Part shown: in pieces, positions 1 to 12,100 of the stretch
Numbering within the stretch: position 1 is the first letter of the stretch
Layout of the letters: each line of letters opens with the position of its first letter
Assembly: GCF_954871325.1 (NCBI RefSeq)
Contig: NC_088778.1
Location: 17,263,666-17,327,665, forward strand
Length of the DNA: 64,000 nt
Origin: Gordionus sp. m RMFG-2023
Taxonomy: Eukaryota; Nematomorpha; Gordioida; Chordodea; Parachordodidae
Direction: 5' to 3'
Notes under the pieces: generated by a model
The model's database searches: none
What the model saw: the letters and a program-made list of their open reading frames with translations, nothing else
What the model was told of the DNA's origin: nothing
Translations under genes and position numbers: made by a program

Positions 1-59
1 AGAAAATGAAAGCTCACTTAGAATATGATAGTAAATATAATATATAAATAGAGGATTAT

Positions 60-440
60 TTATAGCCTAGCTATATTTCTCAGCCAAGCAATATTTAGTA
101 GTAAATGATTTATTATGTCACTAGTCTAGAATTTGATTTATTATGTGGTTAGCCGAGCAACATTTTCCAGCCGAGCGATATTTAGTAATAAATGATTTAT
201 TGTGTAGTTAGCCGAGCGACATTTTTCAGCCGAGTGATAATTAGTAATAAATGATTTATTATGTGGTAAGCCGAGCGATATTTAGTAATAAATGATTTAT
301 TATGTGGTTAGCCGAGCGATATTTCCTAGCCGAGCGACATTTCTCAGCCGAGCGATAATTAGTAATAAATGATTTATTATGTGGTTAGCCGAGCGATATT
401 TCCTAGCCGAGCAATATTTTTAGCCGAGCGATAAAGACCC
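60..440. repeat. AGCCGAG minisatellite
   Basis: About five imperfect copies of a 40-75 bp unit. Each unit combines a tagtaataaatgatttatta core with one to three copies of an agccgagcga(t/c)attt module. Unit length varies because the short module is duplicated inside units, so this is a compound minisatellite. No coding potential is seen. Confidence 0.8.
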
Positions 441-929
441 ACCGGTTTACCTTAGCATTAGCAGTTTACCTTAGCATTTGTACTTAACTCAAACCGAAAA
501 ATTATATGTAATAATGTAGGCATTTATTTTGAACATTCGGGCTCGTTAATCGATCCTTACAAAAAGATCGAATCCAGATCACGATCTTTTTAAAAAAAGG
601 ATCACTATCCTTATTTAAATTTCTGAAGAAAATTTTTGATCTCTGCAAAATTAACTAATATATAAATAAATTAAATATGTTGTAAATTTATTGTAATTGA
701 ATAATATAATATAACAAATAGAATATATATTTATAATTAAAATTAGCCTTTAATAATAAAATTTTTTCTAAGTCACATTTAAACATTCACGTTTTTCATT
801 AAGTACATACTTAGCTTTACTAAACAAGAGCTCTTTCAATAAATATATTTTTTTAAATTTACATAAGTATTAAAATATTAATTGAATCATCATTTGAATA
901 AAAAAAAAAATATTAATGGAAAGATCATT

Positions 930-2160
930 TTGTGAATAATTTTTCTCAAAGAAGATATCTTTTTCATTCATACATCCATTATAAGCATCTGCATGTGGTT
1001 GATTATGCACATTTTCCAAGTGGGCAATTATCCTTTCTTTTACCAGCAGATTTTGTGGCAGATTAATATAAGGCTAATGTTTAAATTTTGGGTGAATTAT
1101 TGCTGCTAATATGTTACTGTCATCATACAATGAAGGAAATCTATATTAAGAAATGATAATTAATTTATCATTAAATAAGTGTTCATTCATATAAATCAGG
1201 TTGCAAAACTTAGCTCTTTTAAATTTTACAATCAGGTCTGGCCCATTATCTATATAGTATATTTGGGTCATATCTTAAATATTGATTAAATTTCAAAATA
1301 TTAGCTTAAAATTCAAAAAATCTATTAAATTTTTAATTCTTTGCTGGCCCATTAAAATTTTACCAGATATCAGAGGCAAAAATATTTTACTAAATTTGCC
1401 AAGTTCATTGCAATTTTTAATAAATTTTGCAGATATCTGATATATCAATTTAAAATAATTGCATAAAAATTTATTACCTTTTCTAAATATCTCTAAGAAC
1501 ACTAATGTATCTATTAGTATGGTTAGAAGTGGGGTTAAATATCCCTAGTCCATATTATCCTCCTGTTCTAAGGTCTTCAATCATGTTGCCAATGGTTCCA
1601 TAACCTTTTAAATTTTAATTATATAAGATATCTTCCCATTTTTTACAATAGAATATCAGCCATTTTAGGGGACATATTTTGTTTGTTAATTAAAGCAAAA
1701 CAGCAAATGTTGATCATGATATTCCCTTATAATTGATATCATTTTCTGCCTTCTCTTCATCTGTGGTTGCAATAAGGTTCAGATTATGACAACAACAGCG
1801 TTGAAGTGTTGGTAGGCTAATAGTTAGATTATTAGGGTCATCAACAGATAATAACCCAAATTTATTAATTTTAAATCCTCACACTCTCTTCTTCATTTTC
1901 TCTAAAAACTCTAAAAATTTATTTTAAATAATTTTTTGTTAAATATAAATATTACTTAAATGCCTTGACAAAGTTGATTCCATTGTCGGTCACATCTTAT
2001 GAATTTTATAAGTCTTATGGATATCCATAATTTCCATAGCCGAAACATATGTTTGCTTTCCAATTATACCCCTCAGTGCCAAAGCTACTGATCTTTTCTC
2101 GAGAGTTAATAGTCCGAACTAATGGGCAGTAACTCCGATAAAAGTCCTAAAATAAAACAT
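930..2160 (-). pseudogene. hAT transposase core remnant
   Basis: Read on the minus strand this stretch shows, in order, FIGVTAH with LTLEKRSVALALRG (the usual FIGITAHW block of hAT transposases), a TTMESTLSRHL-like stretch, LPTLQRCCCHNLNLIATTD (the conserved C-x2-H-x-LNLI block) and FPSLYDDSNILAAIIHPKFK (the HPKFKL block before the dimerisation domain). The blocks lie in different frames with stops between them, so the gene is dead. No C-terminal dimerisation domain is seen before the left terminal repeat at 538. A related piece of the HPKFK block lies at 29,890-30,030 on the plus strand. The block order is clear; the exact gene limits are not. Confidence 0.75.
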
Positions 2161-2236
2161 TATAAATATAATATACCTTCGATGACCGCTCAATCGGCAG
2201 TGGTGCAAACATATGAGACTTCAGACAAATCTCTTA

Positions 2237-2735
2237 GGTCATTCCTCAAATAAGCAAAAAAATGAAATTTTAGGCCGACCCCCTTCGATTTTTTTAAAAT
2301 TTGGCAAGCAAAGAAAGGTTAGTGTAGTTAAGAAATAGCTAAAATTTTAGTCTCGTAAGATTTATATTTTTGGAGATATTAGGGTTTAAAGTGGCAAAAA
2401 TGACCTATTTTTACCATTATCTGCCTTCATTCAATTAAGCATGTCTTAAAAACTACATAATTGTAAATAACAAATTCAATATCCAAATTACGTACAAAGA
2501 TTCTACTTTTTTTTCCAATTTCCGGCCATTTTATTTAATATTTAAGGACTAAAAACGATTTTTTGGAAATAATACGACCTTCAATTTAAAAATTTTTTTT
2601 AGTAGATATTATTAAACTCTTCCTTTATACTTATAAAAAAAATTGGTGGTCTGGGACGCGGCCATCCTCTCTCTCAAAATCGATAAAAATGTTTTGAAAA
2701 GTGTATAAATATATTCCCGAAATGGGGCGTCTTTG
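2237..2735 (+). repeat. Dispersed repeat R1, copy 1
   Basis: It runs from ggtcattcc to gcgtctttg and recurs at 49,591-50,066 (+) and 51,714-52,215 (-). Shared landmarks are the (t)tcgattttttt word, a tggcaaaaatgacctattttt block, 'ccttcat' after 'accattatc(t/g)g', and ggtctgggacgcggcc near the end. No open frame is visible. It is probably a non-autonomous transposon or the end of a larger one. It interrupts the hAT core that surrounds it. Confidence 0.7.
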
Positions 2736-3363
2736 AATAAAATTATATTTAAATCAGTTTATAATGGTTTTTTTGAACTATTTGATATAATTTAAAGGAT
2801 TATTCATCTTGTAAATGAAAATAACAATAAATGGAGCTTTCATTCAATTTTAAAAATTATCTGTCTATAAAAGAAATTCAATTTATTACATTATTTATAA
2901 TCTATTTTATATTTGCCCATATAACATATATTTAATGAATATTAATAAAATATGTTCAACCAAGTTTCGAGTTCTTGAATATATGAAATCTTGTGCATTT
3001 CATATATGACAAAAATAATATCAAAATTTTCGCTACTCAATTTTTTAAAATAATTTAATATTTTTAAAATATTACAAATATTAATTTATTATTGTGCACA
3101 AAATAGAAATATTATTATCATAAAATAGCCCAAAATAATATTAATATTGGATCGGATTTTCTAAAATCGGCATAACCTTACTTGTAAATAAGAATAACAA
3201 TAAATGAGTGTCAATCAATAAATTAAATAAAAATTTTAAAATTGATTAATCATTCAATAACACATGCTCACTATATTAATTCATTTTTTAATTAATTTCT
3301 TGGTATTTTAAAAAAACTATAATAAATTCTAATTATTCTTATAATATCAAAGGTAAAAAAAAT

Positions 3364-3880
3364 TATAGGAATGTACCGATATTTTTCATTGGATCGGGCC
3401 GATTTTTTTATTTTTTTCGATATATTTAATTTTTTGATATTTAAGAAAATATTTTTATTGAGTTAAGAATATTCTTATATAATTGAAGTGATAAATTTTA
3501 TAAAAAACTAAATAATTAATAAATTTTAGGTTTTAAAACTAAATCAATAATTTTTTCAAAAATTAACAAGTTTATCATGATAGTAGATAAGATACTATTT
3601 TCTACATCAAAATAAAGTTTTTAGAACAAAAAAAAGGTTATACCACATTTTTACTATATATTTATATATAATTTTACATATATGAATATAATTGGATAAA
3701 TAGCCCTAAAATACTAGGTTAATTAAAATTTTATAATTATTTATTTTAAGTTAAGATAAAATATATAATATATAGAGCGAGCAAATTAGATTAGTGATAT
3801 CGGTTATTTGGCCGATATCAATATAATATCTGCAATATCGTATCGGATTAACTCCCTAAAGGTGGTACGGTACACCTGTA
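3364..3880. mobile_element. Non-autonomous element with GTACCGAT-type inverted ends
   Basis: The left end taggaatgtaccgat and the right end (reverse complement tacaggtgtaccgt) are inverted relatives of the GTGCCGAT ends seen at 8,930, 17,817, 32,109, 40,149 and 47,050. The sequence is AT-rich inside with no coding remnant. A clean target duplication is not visible, so the limits are approximate. Confidence 0.5.
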
Positions 3881-3973
3881 ATTATTAGATAATCGAATAA
3901 GTGATATTTTTATAAATTTTTTAAAATACTGAAACATAATAATGTAACTACAAATCTTAGAAATATACCATCT

Positions 3974-6060
3974 TGTATGTCACTTCACTCAGATGTAAAG
4001 ATATGTGATAAATGTCGAAGAAAACTCGGAACAGCTTATAAGTCAAATGACGCATTTATAGACCCTGATATTCATCCATACCGAAGAGAACCCGGCTATT
4101 GAATCAATTAATACATCATTGATAGAAATTGGGGAATCTCCAATAAAAAAAAAGGTTAACAGAAAAAAGATATACAATTAACAAAATTAAAAAGGCTATA
4201 GAATCCAATTTAGATATAAATGCGATTGAGCCAGCTTCTATCAGTAAAGATGATGATATTCTAAGCAAAAAAATTCCCACTCCTATCTAAAACTTATAAA
4301 TATATTTTGACGATATTACCAGAAAATTGAACAGTGTCCAAAATAATGAATGAATTTAATACAATAAAATACATCGCAAGACCTAAATTATTGATAGCGG
4401 AAAAGTTATTTCTATTAACACCTAACCCCAAGCCTGGAAAAACTAGATGAATATACAGTTAAAATTGTACAAGAATTTTATTGTACGGACGAAATAAGCA
4501 GAATCATGCCAGCTAAGAAAGATTGCGTTTCGATTTTGATTAAAGACGGAAAAAAGAATACGATACAAAAAAGATTAATTTTAGATAATTTGAAAGAAAT
4601 TTATATATTTTTTAAAGAAATGACACCTTATGTTAAAATTGGTTTTTTAAAATTTGCAAGCATTCGCCCAAAAATTTATATACTCGTTGGAGGTAGTGGT
4701 ACACATCATGTATGTGTTTGCAGCTACCACCAAAATTTTAAATTAATGATCATTGGATCAAATTTAACTAAAGATGATATGTTGCCTTTAAAACATACAA
4801 ACATATTTTACCCTTAATAATTTGTAATCCGCCTCAACCATCCAATTATATAGGCAAATGTGATAATTGTCCAGGGTCAACACATTTACGCGATCAAAAA
4901 AATATTGTTTCGTTTTAAGGACATCGAATTTATAACATACAAACAATGGCTATCCGTAGATAGAACCACTCTTGAAACAACAACCAAGCCAGTAGATGAA
5001 TTTATCAATGCCTTTTTTGAAAAAATGGAATTTTTATTACTCCATTCTTTTATTTCAACGCAACAATCGTTGTGTCAAAACAATCTAAAATTGAACTTAG
5101 ACGAAGGTTAATATTTAATTTTATGTGATTTTTCAGAAAAACTATAGTTTTATACTTCAGGATGATGTACAAAGTTTATTGGAATAGGGCACAATTCACT
5201 GTTCACCCTTTTGTTATATATTATAAAGATAATTTTGCCAATATTTGTTGCCTAAATTATCTAATGATATCCGAATCTTTGCAACACAATACAATAGCAG
5301 CACATTATTTCCAAAAAACATTGGTAAATTTTTTAATTAATAAAATTTGTATGCCAAATAAAATTTTTTATTTATCCGATGGATCCGCTGCACAGTATAA
5401 AAATCGTAAAAATTTTATTAATATTTGTCATCATGAGATGGATTTCGAGGTACAGACGGAATGACATTTTTCTGCTACAGCACACGAGAAAAGTGTTTGT
5501 AATGGGATTGGTGGCACTGTTAAAAGATTAGCCGCTAGAGCTAGTTTACAAAGGCCTTACTCAAAGCAATTAACCACATCATATGAATTGTACGAGTTCT
5601 TTAAAGAAAATATTAAAGGCATATATTTTGAATATATGACTCAAAAAAATTATGATTACGAAGAACTATTACTCAGGGAAAGATTTTCAAACCTATACCT
5701 ACACAGAAATTTCACACCGTGATTCCAACAGGTCTACATCAATTTAAAAGTAAAATGTATTCCAATTCAATAGAAAGCACTATAGAATATTTATCATATA
5801 ATGATGAAAGTATAATTTTTGGAGAAATATCAGGATACATAACGTGTGTTTATGATTCTAATTGGTGGTTAGCCTTTGTTTTACGGAAAAATCAAAAGCA
5901 GGAAGAAATATAAGTTTTTACACCCATCCGGATCTTCTAATTCCTTTAAATTTCCAAGATGTCATATCTTAAAATTAGTTTCACCGTTAATTGCTACTGG
6001 CCGTAGTTATACATTGTCGTCACAAGAAAGTATATGCGCTACCGAAAAATTAGAATATTT
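3974..6060 (+). pseudogene. Unnamed transposase-like element, broken coding region
   Basis: A cysteine-bearing N-terminal segment (ICDKCRRKLG, near 4,005) opens the reading. A middle block at about 4,506-4,900 follows. A strongly patterned block at 5,340-5,580 holds FYLSDGSAAQYKNRKNF, an HH-x-MDF motif, a W-HFSATAHEK-like stretch and GIGGTVKRLAARASLQRPY. The C-terminal part (5,719-6,060) has FGEISGYITCVYDSNWW and FLHPSGSSNSFKFP. From memory the same order of motifs occurs in abundant uncharacterised proteins of cnidarians and insects that behave like mobile elements. I cannot name the family, and the acidic residues are only suggestive of a DDE nuclease. About ten breaks interrupt the frame, so this copy is dead. 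Terminal repeats were not found. Confidence 0.5.
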
Positions 6061-6352
6061 TAAAAGTGAGTTATATATTAGATTTTTAAATTTATATATT
6101 TTGCTAAGCCAAAATAATATCCCAGAAGAGGATGCATTAACCTTTTGGAAGAAAAAGCAACTGGAACTTCCTAGGCTTGCTAATTTAGCTAGGAAGGTTC
6201 TTTGTATACCTGCAACCAGTACACCCAGCGAAAGAATTTTTTCCATTGCTGGATTAATACTCAATGCAAAAAGGACTTCTTTATGTCCCACCAATCTTGA
6301 TAAAATTCTATTTATTCATGATAATTATAATTTAGCTAAATCTGAATTCTGA
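5876..6352 (+). pseudogene. Open frame joining the unnamed element's C-terminus to an hAT dimerisation domain
   Basis: This 158-residue open frame begins with the tail of the element at 3,974-6,060 (KFLHPSGSSNSFKFP, then IATGRSYTL). From about residue 75 it continues in frame into a typical hAT C-terminal dimerisation domain: NIPEEDALTFWKKK, LPRLANLARKVLCIPATSTP, SERIFSIAG, and a conserved KRTSL. The same hAT domain is present alone at 56,496-56,830 (-), where the residues before it (LEQECHILLSQ) differ. The join is therefore best read as a chance in-frame junction made by insertion. I see no sign that the fusion is expressed. Confidence 0.7.
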
Positions 6353-6652
6353 TTTATTATATTTCTTACTTAATATTTTGTTTGCATTTCAAATATATAT
6401 TTGTTATAATAAAAATCAATAGAATATTACTAATATGTGTTGTTTATGTGACTCTGATCTGAGTGAAAAAGCAATTCCTTAGTCTATTTCTGAGAATGAG
6501 AAAATACATGAATTTAAATTGAAGTGAGACAAGAAATAATTTAAGAAATAAACTATGATAACAATGTGTTAGAAAAGAGCGCCAAATTATAAAAAAATGT
6601 AATACATTGATTTATAAATTAAATTTATTAAAAAAATTTTTTAAATAAATAT

Positions 6653-6755
6653 CGCGCCGCCGCCGCCGACAATTTAGTAGGCGGCGGCTAAATCGGCGCG
6701 CCGCCGAACGCCGATAAAAAATTTAAAAAAAAATTGCCGGCGGCGTACAGGTCTA
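6653..6755 (+). repeat. GC-rich hAT right end (CAGGTCTA type)
   Basis: A CGCCGCC-rich block in otherwise AT-rich DNA ends in acaggtcta. It lies 300 bp after the hAT dimerisation domain at 6,100-6,352 and matches, in reverse complement, the left end of the element at 53,685-57,668, including the adjacent aatgtaatacattgatttat stretch. It is the right terminus of that hAT family. The matching left end was not found in this part of the window. Confidence 0.75.
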
Positions 6756-6756
6756 A

Positions 6757-7280
6757 TGTTAATATACTATGCCAACGTGTGGACATTTAATTTTAAGGTT
6801 TTCATGTGCATGGAATTATTGTTATTATTATCATTGGAATTGCCAATTTGAAAACGGGTATGGATCAATGCTGTCAAGATCTAACATGTCTGATGTTAAA
6901 TCTATTGTACTTAGACATTTTTTTGATCTTCCTCAATTCAAATTCAACCTCTGCAGTTTTATATCTTAGAGCAGTAATAATTTCTCTAATTCTTTTGCAA
7001 AAAAATTTCCAGACTATGGACTTTTTATTATCCAGAGTTAGGATACTAAAATTATTTATAGAATTATTAAATGTAGATACATCCATTTTTTAAAATATAT
7101 AAAATTATGGTAACTTTTGGAATTTTAGATTTTTGATTGATTGAATTCTATAATGACGTCAATATAATTATGATTTTAAAATAGTAGAAAATAAAAAGTC
7201 ATCAAAATCCTGATTGACATTAAAAAAATTACAACAGTGATGTTGACCAATTATTAGAATAAAAAGGAAAGAAATTTCTG
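6757..7280 (-). pseudogene. hAT mid-region remnant
   Basis: On the minus strand at 6,874-7,086 a short open frame reads IREIITALRYKTAEVEFELRK. This resembles the helical stretch between the LNLI block and the TRWNS block of hAT transposases. It lies between two CAGGTCTA-type ends, so which element it belongs to is uncertain. The rest of the interval shows nothing recognisable. Confidence 0.35.
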
Positions 7281-7359
7281 CGCCGCCGGTGCTGGCGCGC
7301 CGGCCGATTTTCTTAAACGGCGGCGTTTTCGTGTAACCAAAAAATGGCGCACAGGTCTA
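7281..7359 (+). repeat. Second GC-rich hAT right end (CAGGTCTA type)
   Basis: It begins cgccgccgg and ends gcgcacaggtcta. It has the same family and orientation as the end at 6,653-6,755, so two copies of this family ended within 600 bp of each other, one probably inside the other. Confidence 0.7.
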
Positions 7360-7362
7360 CTT

Positions 7363-7572
7363 CTAATTGCCTTTTGAGGTTGAAATACTAACTTTTGAAA
7401 AAGATATGTTCTTTTTATATAAAGAGCATATTGCAGTTAACATTGCATAGTTACTTCCATCCGTTTCATATAAAGTAAAATACTTATATAGCTTACGAAA
7501 ATGTAAAAGATTCTCATTTATACCTATCACACCAATAGTAGGTGTATTATCTTTCAAATCTATAATGGACAT
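7363..7572 (-). pseudogene. BED-like finger remnant of the 538-7,922 hAT
   Basis: The reading YETDGSNYAMLTAICSLYKK followed by ISFSKVSISTSKGN resembles an N-terminal BED finger (aromatic residues, CxxC-like spacing, then K-x-STS-x-N), with the second cysteine lost. It is in the right place and orientation to be the transposase N-terminus, 350 bp inside the right terminal repeat. Confidence 0.4.
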
Positions 7573-7922
7573 TATTAAAACCTAGAATTAATTTATATTA
7601 TATATAATTAGATAAATAAAACTTGTAGGCTGTAAATCTAAATGTTCTCTATAAAATTTATGAAATATTAAATATGGCGGATGTTGATAAAATATGATGT
7701 TAATAAATATTTTTTTTAAATAATTTAATTTAAAATTTTTTATTTTATTTATTCTTTTTAAGTAAAATATTAATTTTACAAAGGATCGAGATTGAATATT
7801 AAACAAAATGAACTCGATCACGATCCTCAATTTAAGATAGGATCATAAATCCGAGAAAATTGACAAATTTAGGATCGAATCCTGGATAGTCGATCTTTGA
7901 TCTCGATCCTTTAACAACTCTG

Positions 7923-8139
7923 TGAACAATATATATGTTGGTTTGAATATCTATATAAAACTGAGAGCCTCTAGATTTTCTATTAATAAAATTCTACAAT
8001 GTTGACTATCTACATCAAAAATTTATTAAAAAATGAAAAATCCTTTCATAAAATATTAATAATAAAATGGGTGAGTTATTATATATAAAAAAGATTTAAA
8101 ATCCATTTTTATAAAAATAAATATAAAATCTTTGGAAGT
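7923..8139. other. AT-rich spacer
   Basis: No gene or element was recognised between the hAT target duplication and the next MITE. Confidence 0.5.
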
Positions 8140-8762
8140 AATTTGCGTAATCGGCTAATTTTAGCCGACTACAAAAGGGCTTAGCCGAGATTTTAGGTGA
8201 AAGATTGGCTAAACCTAATTAGACTACTCAAAATCGGCTAAACCTAATTAGACTACTCAAAATCGGCTAAACTTAATTAGGCTTAGCCTAAAAATCGGCG
8301 AAAACTAAATTACTTAAAAATTCTGCATCGGCTAATCGTCCGTCAGCGTTCCGTAAGATATGCCTACCATTAATTATTATTTATTTATTTTATTTATATT
8401 TAATGTAAATATTTTATTATTATCAACAAATAAACATGATATGATTTAATATTAATATTTATTTATATTCTTTAATGAAAATAAATTTATTTATTTGATG
8501 TTTTTTTAATAAAAAAAATGATATATTGTGTAATATTATTTTTGTTACATTTTACTAGTGATTTTCACGCCTAAAATTTTAAGCAAAAAAATATTTTTTG
8601 AAGTTCAAAAAGATTTTTCAACATATTGATTTATTAAGAATTTTAAATCTTCTTTGTAAATGAATCTTTTTTTGAGGAAAATATCTATTTTTTAAGTATA
8701 TTAAAAGAGGTGTTTTTTTCTAAGTAATTTTTTGTAGTTTTTAGCCGATTATGCAACACTAT
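8140..8762. mobile_element. hAT-type MITE with AATCGGCTAA ends
   Basis: The left end (gcgtaatcggctaa) and right end (reverse complement agtgttgcataatcggctaa) are inverted. The flanks ttggaagt (8132-8139) and ttgaaagt (8763-8770) match at 7 of 8 bases. Near the left end a unit of about 28 bp (atcggctaaacctaattaga plus ctactcaa) is repeated three times at 8,205-8,300. There is no coding capacity. Confidence 0.7.
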
Positions 8763-8832
8763 TTGAAAGTATTAAAATAATGTAAAATACAATTTATAAA
8801 TTTACATATAATCATATAATAACAAAAAAAAA

Positions 8833-8930
8833 GATCGGATCGATTTTTAAAGATATCGGCCCGATCCGATATTCCTTAAATCGCATAATATTGACCCCGA
8901 TCTGATATTTAATATCGGCACAGTCCTAAT
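8833..8930. repeat. GTGCCGAT-family hAT terminus, solo
   Basis: It reads ggatcggatcgatttttaaa and ends aatatcggcacagtccta. It closely matches the right end of the complete element at 17,817-18,570. No left partner was found next to it. Confidence 0.65.
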
Positions 8931-9172
8931 AGAGTTATATTCAGTAGCATCCCTAGCTCTTATCACTTAGGGATGACCAATATTTAATTTATTTTAAGCG
9001 TGTTCAAATAAAATTTAAGTTTGCTCAACACCTATTACTTACCCCACCGACGCTAAAAGATTTATTAATAATCATTCAAATTGTTAATTTTATAGCTTAT
9101 CGCCACTTTTTAAAAATACACGATATGTTGATCCATATAATTATATTTATAATTTTATTACTATTATTCCAG

Positions 9173-12100
9173 TATATCGTATCAGGCTCGGATGATTTTA
9201 ATGTATATATTTGGAAGATTCCTGACGGTGTACTTTCGTTAAACTTTGATATTCATGGTATTTTATCATCTGCTATATTTAATCCTATGTATACTAGAAG
9301 CTTCCACGTACCACTTGCCTTATTATATAATGAAAGGGCACAGATCCATAGTTAATCAAACAAGGTTTGAACCTAATCAAAATTTATTGGTATCATCAGG
9401 CGTTGAAAAAATTATCAAGGTTTAAAATTTTACATCGTTGAAATATAAATCTAGTTTTAAAAACGAATCGTGATTTGCAGATTTGGAGCCCGAACGCGAT
9501 AGGGTTGAAGGATAAAACTTTACTCAAAATTGGACCTAACGTTAAAAATATATTTGCCAGTAGTGATAAAAAAATGTGCAAGGATTTTGTCATTTGTGAT
9601 AAAGATTTTATGGCAACATCATGTCAAAAAAATGAATCGGATATTATAATCGATAATAGTCATTCTTTGGACACCGGCATTTATTCTGCTCTAAATTTAG
9701 GTAAAATGTATTTTACTCTCATTAAATGGTGCCCACATCTTGAATTAAATATTGAATGCTTAATTGAATAATTTAAACTTATTTAATAATTTGGATGTAA
9801 TATTGTATCTTCTATTTTATAAATCCTTTTTTTGGAAGGGAACCATGATTTTTTACGAAAAATAACAAGTAATGGTAACTCGTTTTTTTGCAAAATAATA
9901 AGAAAAGTAGCATTCACAGTTGTGCAGAAAGCTAATACCATTTAGCATTATTTTAGCCTATAAAATAGGGGAAAAAAGTTTACAATTACTAATCCCACCT
10001 CATTTAATTTTATAATGTGTTACAGACTTGACCAATAATAGGGAACCTATATCATTAGAGGCCGATAATGAAGCTGTCAATACAAGCAATGAAGTACACG
10101 ATGAAAATACGCTCGGTGAAAATGAAGCTATATTGATGTACCCTAGATCCCTTCTGACATCTTATGACACGGCTGAACCTAGTGTTGAGGAAGATACCGG
10201 GATGCTCGCTTTCTTTGATTCACTACTTCAACACGAGCTCGAAGGTTACATGCATATCTTATAAAAAAATAGGGAGTGTCTAATCCTTATTTAAATTTTT
10301 TTTAGATTATATAAACTACATAAAATTTAGGAATTAATTTTATTTTGTAGCTTCATTATTTTAAGCAGATTTCATGAACTTGCTCGATCAGAGACTTCTA
10401 CGAGAAAAAATATATTAAGCAATTGCATTTACAATTTTTTTAGGGCGTACCGCTTTTTAAATTTTTATTTAGCGATGCATATAACATTTTTCTGCCAATT
10501 CTTTTATTTTTGAGAGCTTATTTTATTTAAATTAATTGATATTTGTCTTATTTATTATGAAAATATTTTTATTTTAAACAAATTGAATAAGCATTTCTCA
10601 TAGAATCAAGAGACATAATTTTCCCAAAATAATCAAGTTTACTAATAGATAGGGCAGGGAAACAACAAAATATTTTGAAAATATAAACAAAAAATTTGGA
10701 AAACTGATTGTGTAAAATATATCAATCACTATAATTTACTTATAGGTTGGGACTCCGATTTGGGATCAACGTCCTCTTCCTTTTCATCCCTCAGTTCTTG
10801 TGACGAAGAAATATCCATCACTTCCGCCTCCACTTCCCCGAAATTAAATCAGACCTATAATGCTAATAAGTATAGTTCCGATTCATATAAAGCTAATCTT
10901 ACTAACAAAAGCTTTAAAAAGGATAATTTACCTAATACAAATTGCAATTCTCCCTCACAAATATCGTTTTACGAATGCACAGAGAGAGAAGAGCATCCGC
11001 CGTCTCCTGTTATACAACCCTCTACATCTTCAATCAAGAAGCCATCCGCTTTTAAAAGGTTTTTAAAACCCCGAGGTGAAAGGGGCAACATTTTTAAAAA
11101 GTGCAGAAAGAATTACGATTTTATCAGTAGTATTTCCCCTTCTAGTTCCTTCTCTTCTTCTTCCTTTGATGCGAGCTCTCCATTTGTTTCTAATACTGTC
11201 TATAAAAATGACACAGATCTGCTTGCACCAGCACTCGAAAAAAACGTTTGTTCAAATTCGACCTTTATCGGGCCACTTTTCAAGATGGAAGGACATTCCC
11301 ACTATGATAAGCACTCTATTGTAGAGGTTCTCTCAATACCCGAGAATCTCGAAATCGATAAAAATAAAACAAATCAAGGCAAGAATCATAGAATCGCCAT
11401 CGGAGCCAACAATAACAATCGGCTTAAACGTGAAAACCCCGATTACCGTTTGGATGCGATCAACGATGGTTTTGATTTTTACCTGACTTTTTACTCACAT
11501 TTTGAGGCAGGTTGTCGACTTTTTAATAACGAAAATGATACTAATCAACAATACAGAATAAGTATTTACAATAATTCGGTTAACCACTTAGAAATGCCTA
11601 AACCAAAAAAAGAGTTATTTGATTCATGCACTATCAAAAGGCCTTTGTTGGAAATAGTTCACAATAACGTTAAGCAGATTAAAACATCGGAGGATCACAT
11701 CAACAAAAATAATTGTGATAACTTTAGCAATAATATAACCGTTGATAAAACTTTTATACTCGAAAATAATTCTAAAATTGATTGTAATATAAATAATAAC
11801 CACGCTTATATCCCTTGGGATTCCGAAATCCCTCCACTTTGTCAATCGAAATTATCTAAGTTGATATTGGAAAAGAAGGCGAAAGAAAAAATCAATAAAA
11901 ATCGTCCTTATCTAACTGTTCACAGCAAACGCCGTAGATATGGAAATAATCAACAAACAAATAAAGAATTACCAACAAACAATTCACATAAATTACTCAA
12001 TGATAAAAATAAAATGGTGTCTAGTTACAATGAATCGGAACATTCGGAGAGTGAGGAATTTAATTTCAAAAATTATATAACTCGTTCGGGCGAAAATATA

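Larger units (their letters stand above)
538..7922 (-). mobile_element. hAT element (GGATC-ended family), broken open by later insertions
   Basis: The left end reads cgggctcgttaatcgatcc. The right end, reverse complemented, reads cagagttgttaaaggatcg. The flanks tgaacatt (530-537) and tgaacaat (7923-7930) match at 7 of 8 bases, as expected for an hAT 8-bp target duplication. Both arms are rich in GATC words. The transposase remnant is on the minus strand: a BED-like finger at 7,363-7,572 and the catalytic core at about 930-2,160. Everything between those pieces looks like later insertions: a dispersed repeat, a CCGAT-ended element, an unnamed transposase-like element and GC-rich hAT ends. Confidence 0.7.

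Noticed and set aside
9125-9355. Open frame starting MLIHIIIFIILLLLF as a membrane-anchored protein
   Set aside because: The hydrophobic start is the T-rich intron end before the acceptor at 9,172. The real exon begins at YIVSGSDD and leaves the frame at 9,227.
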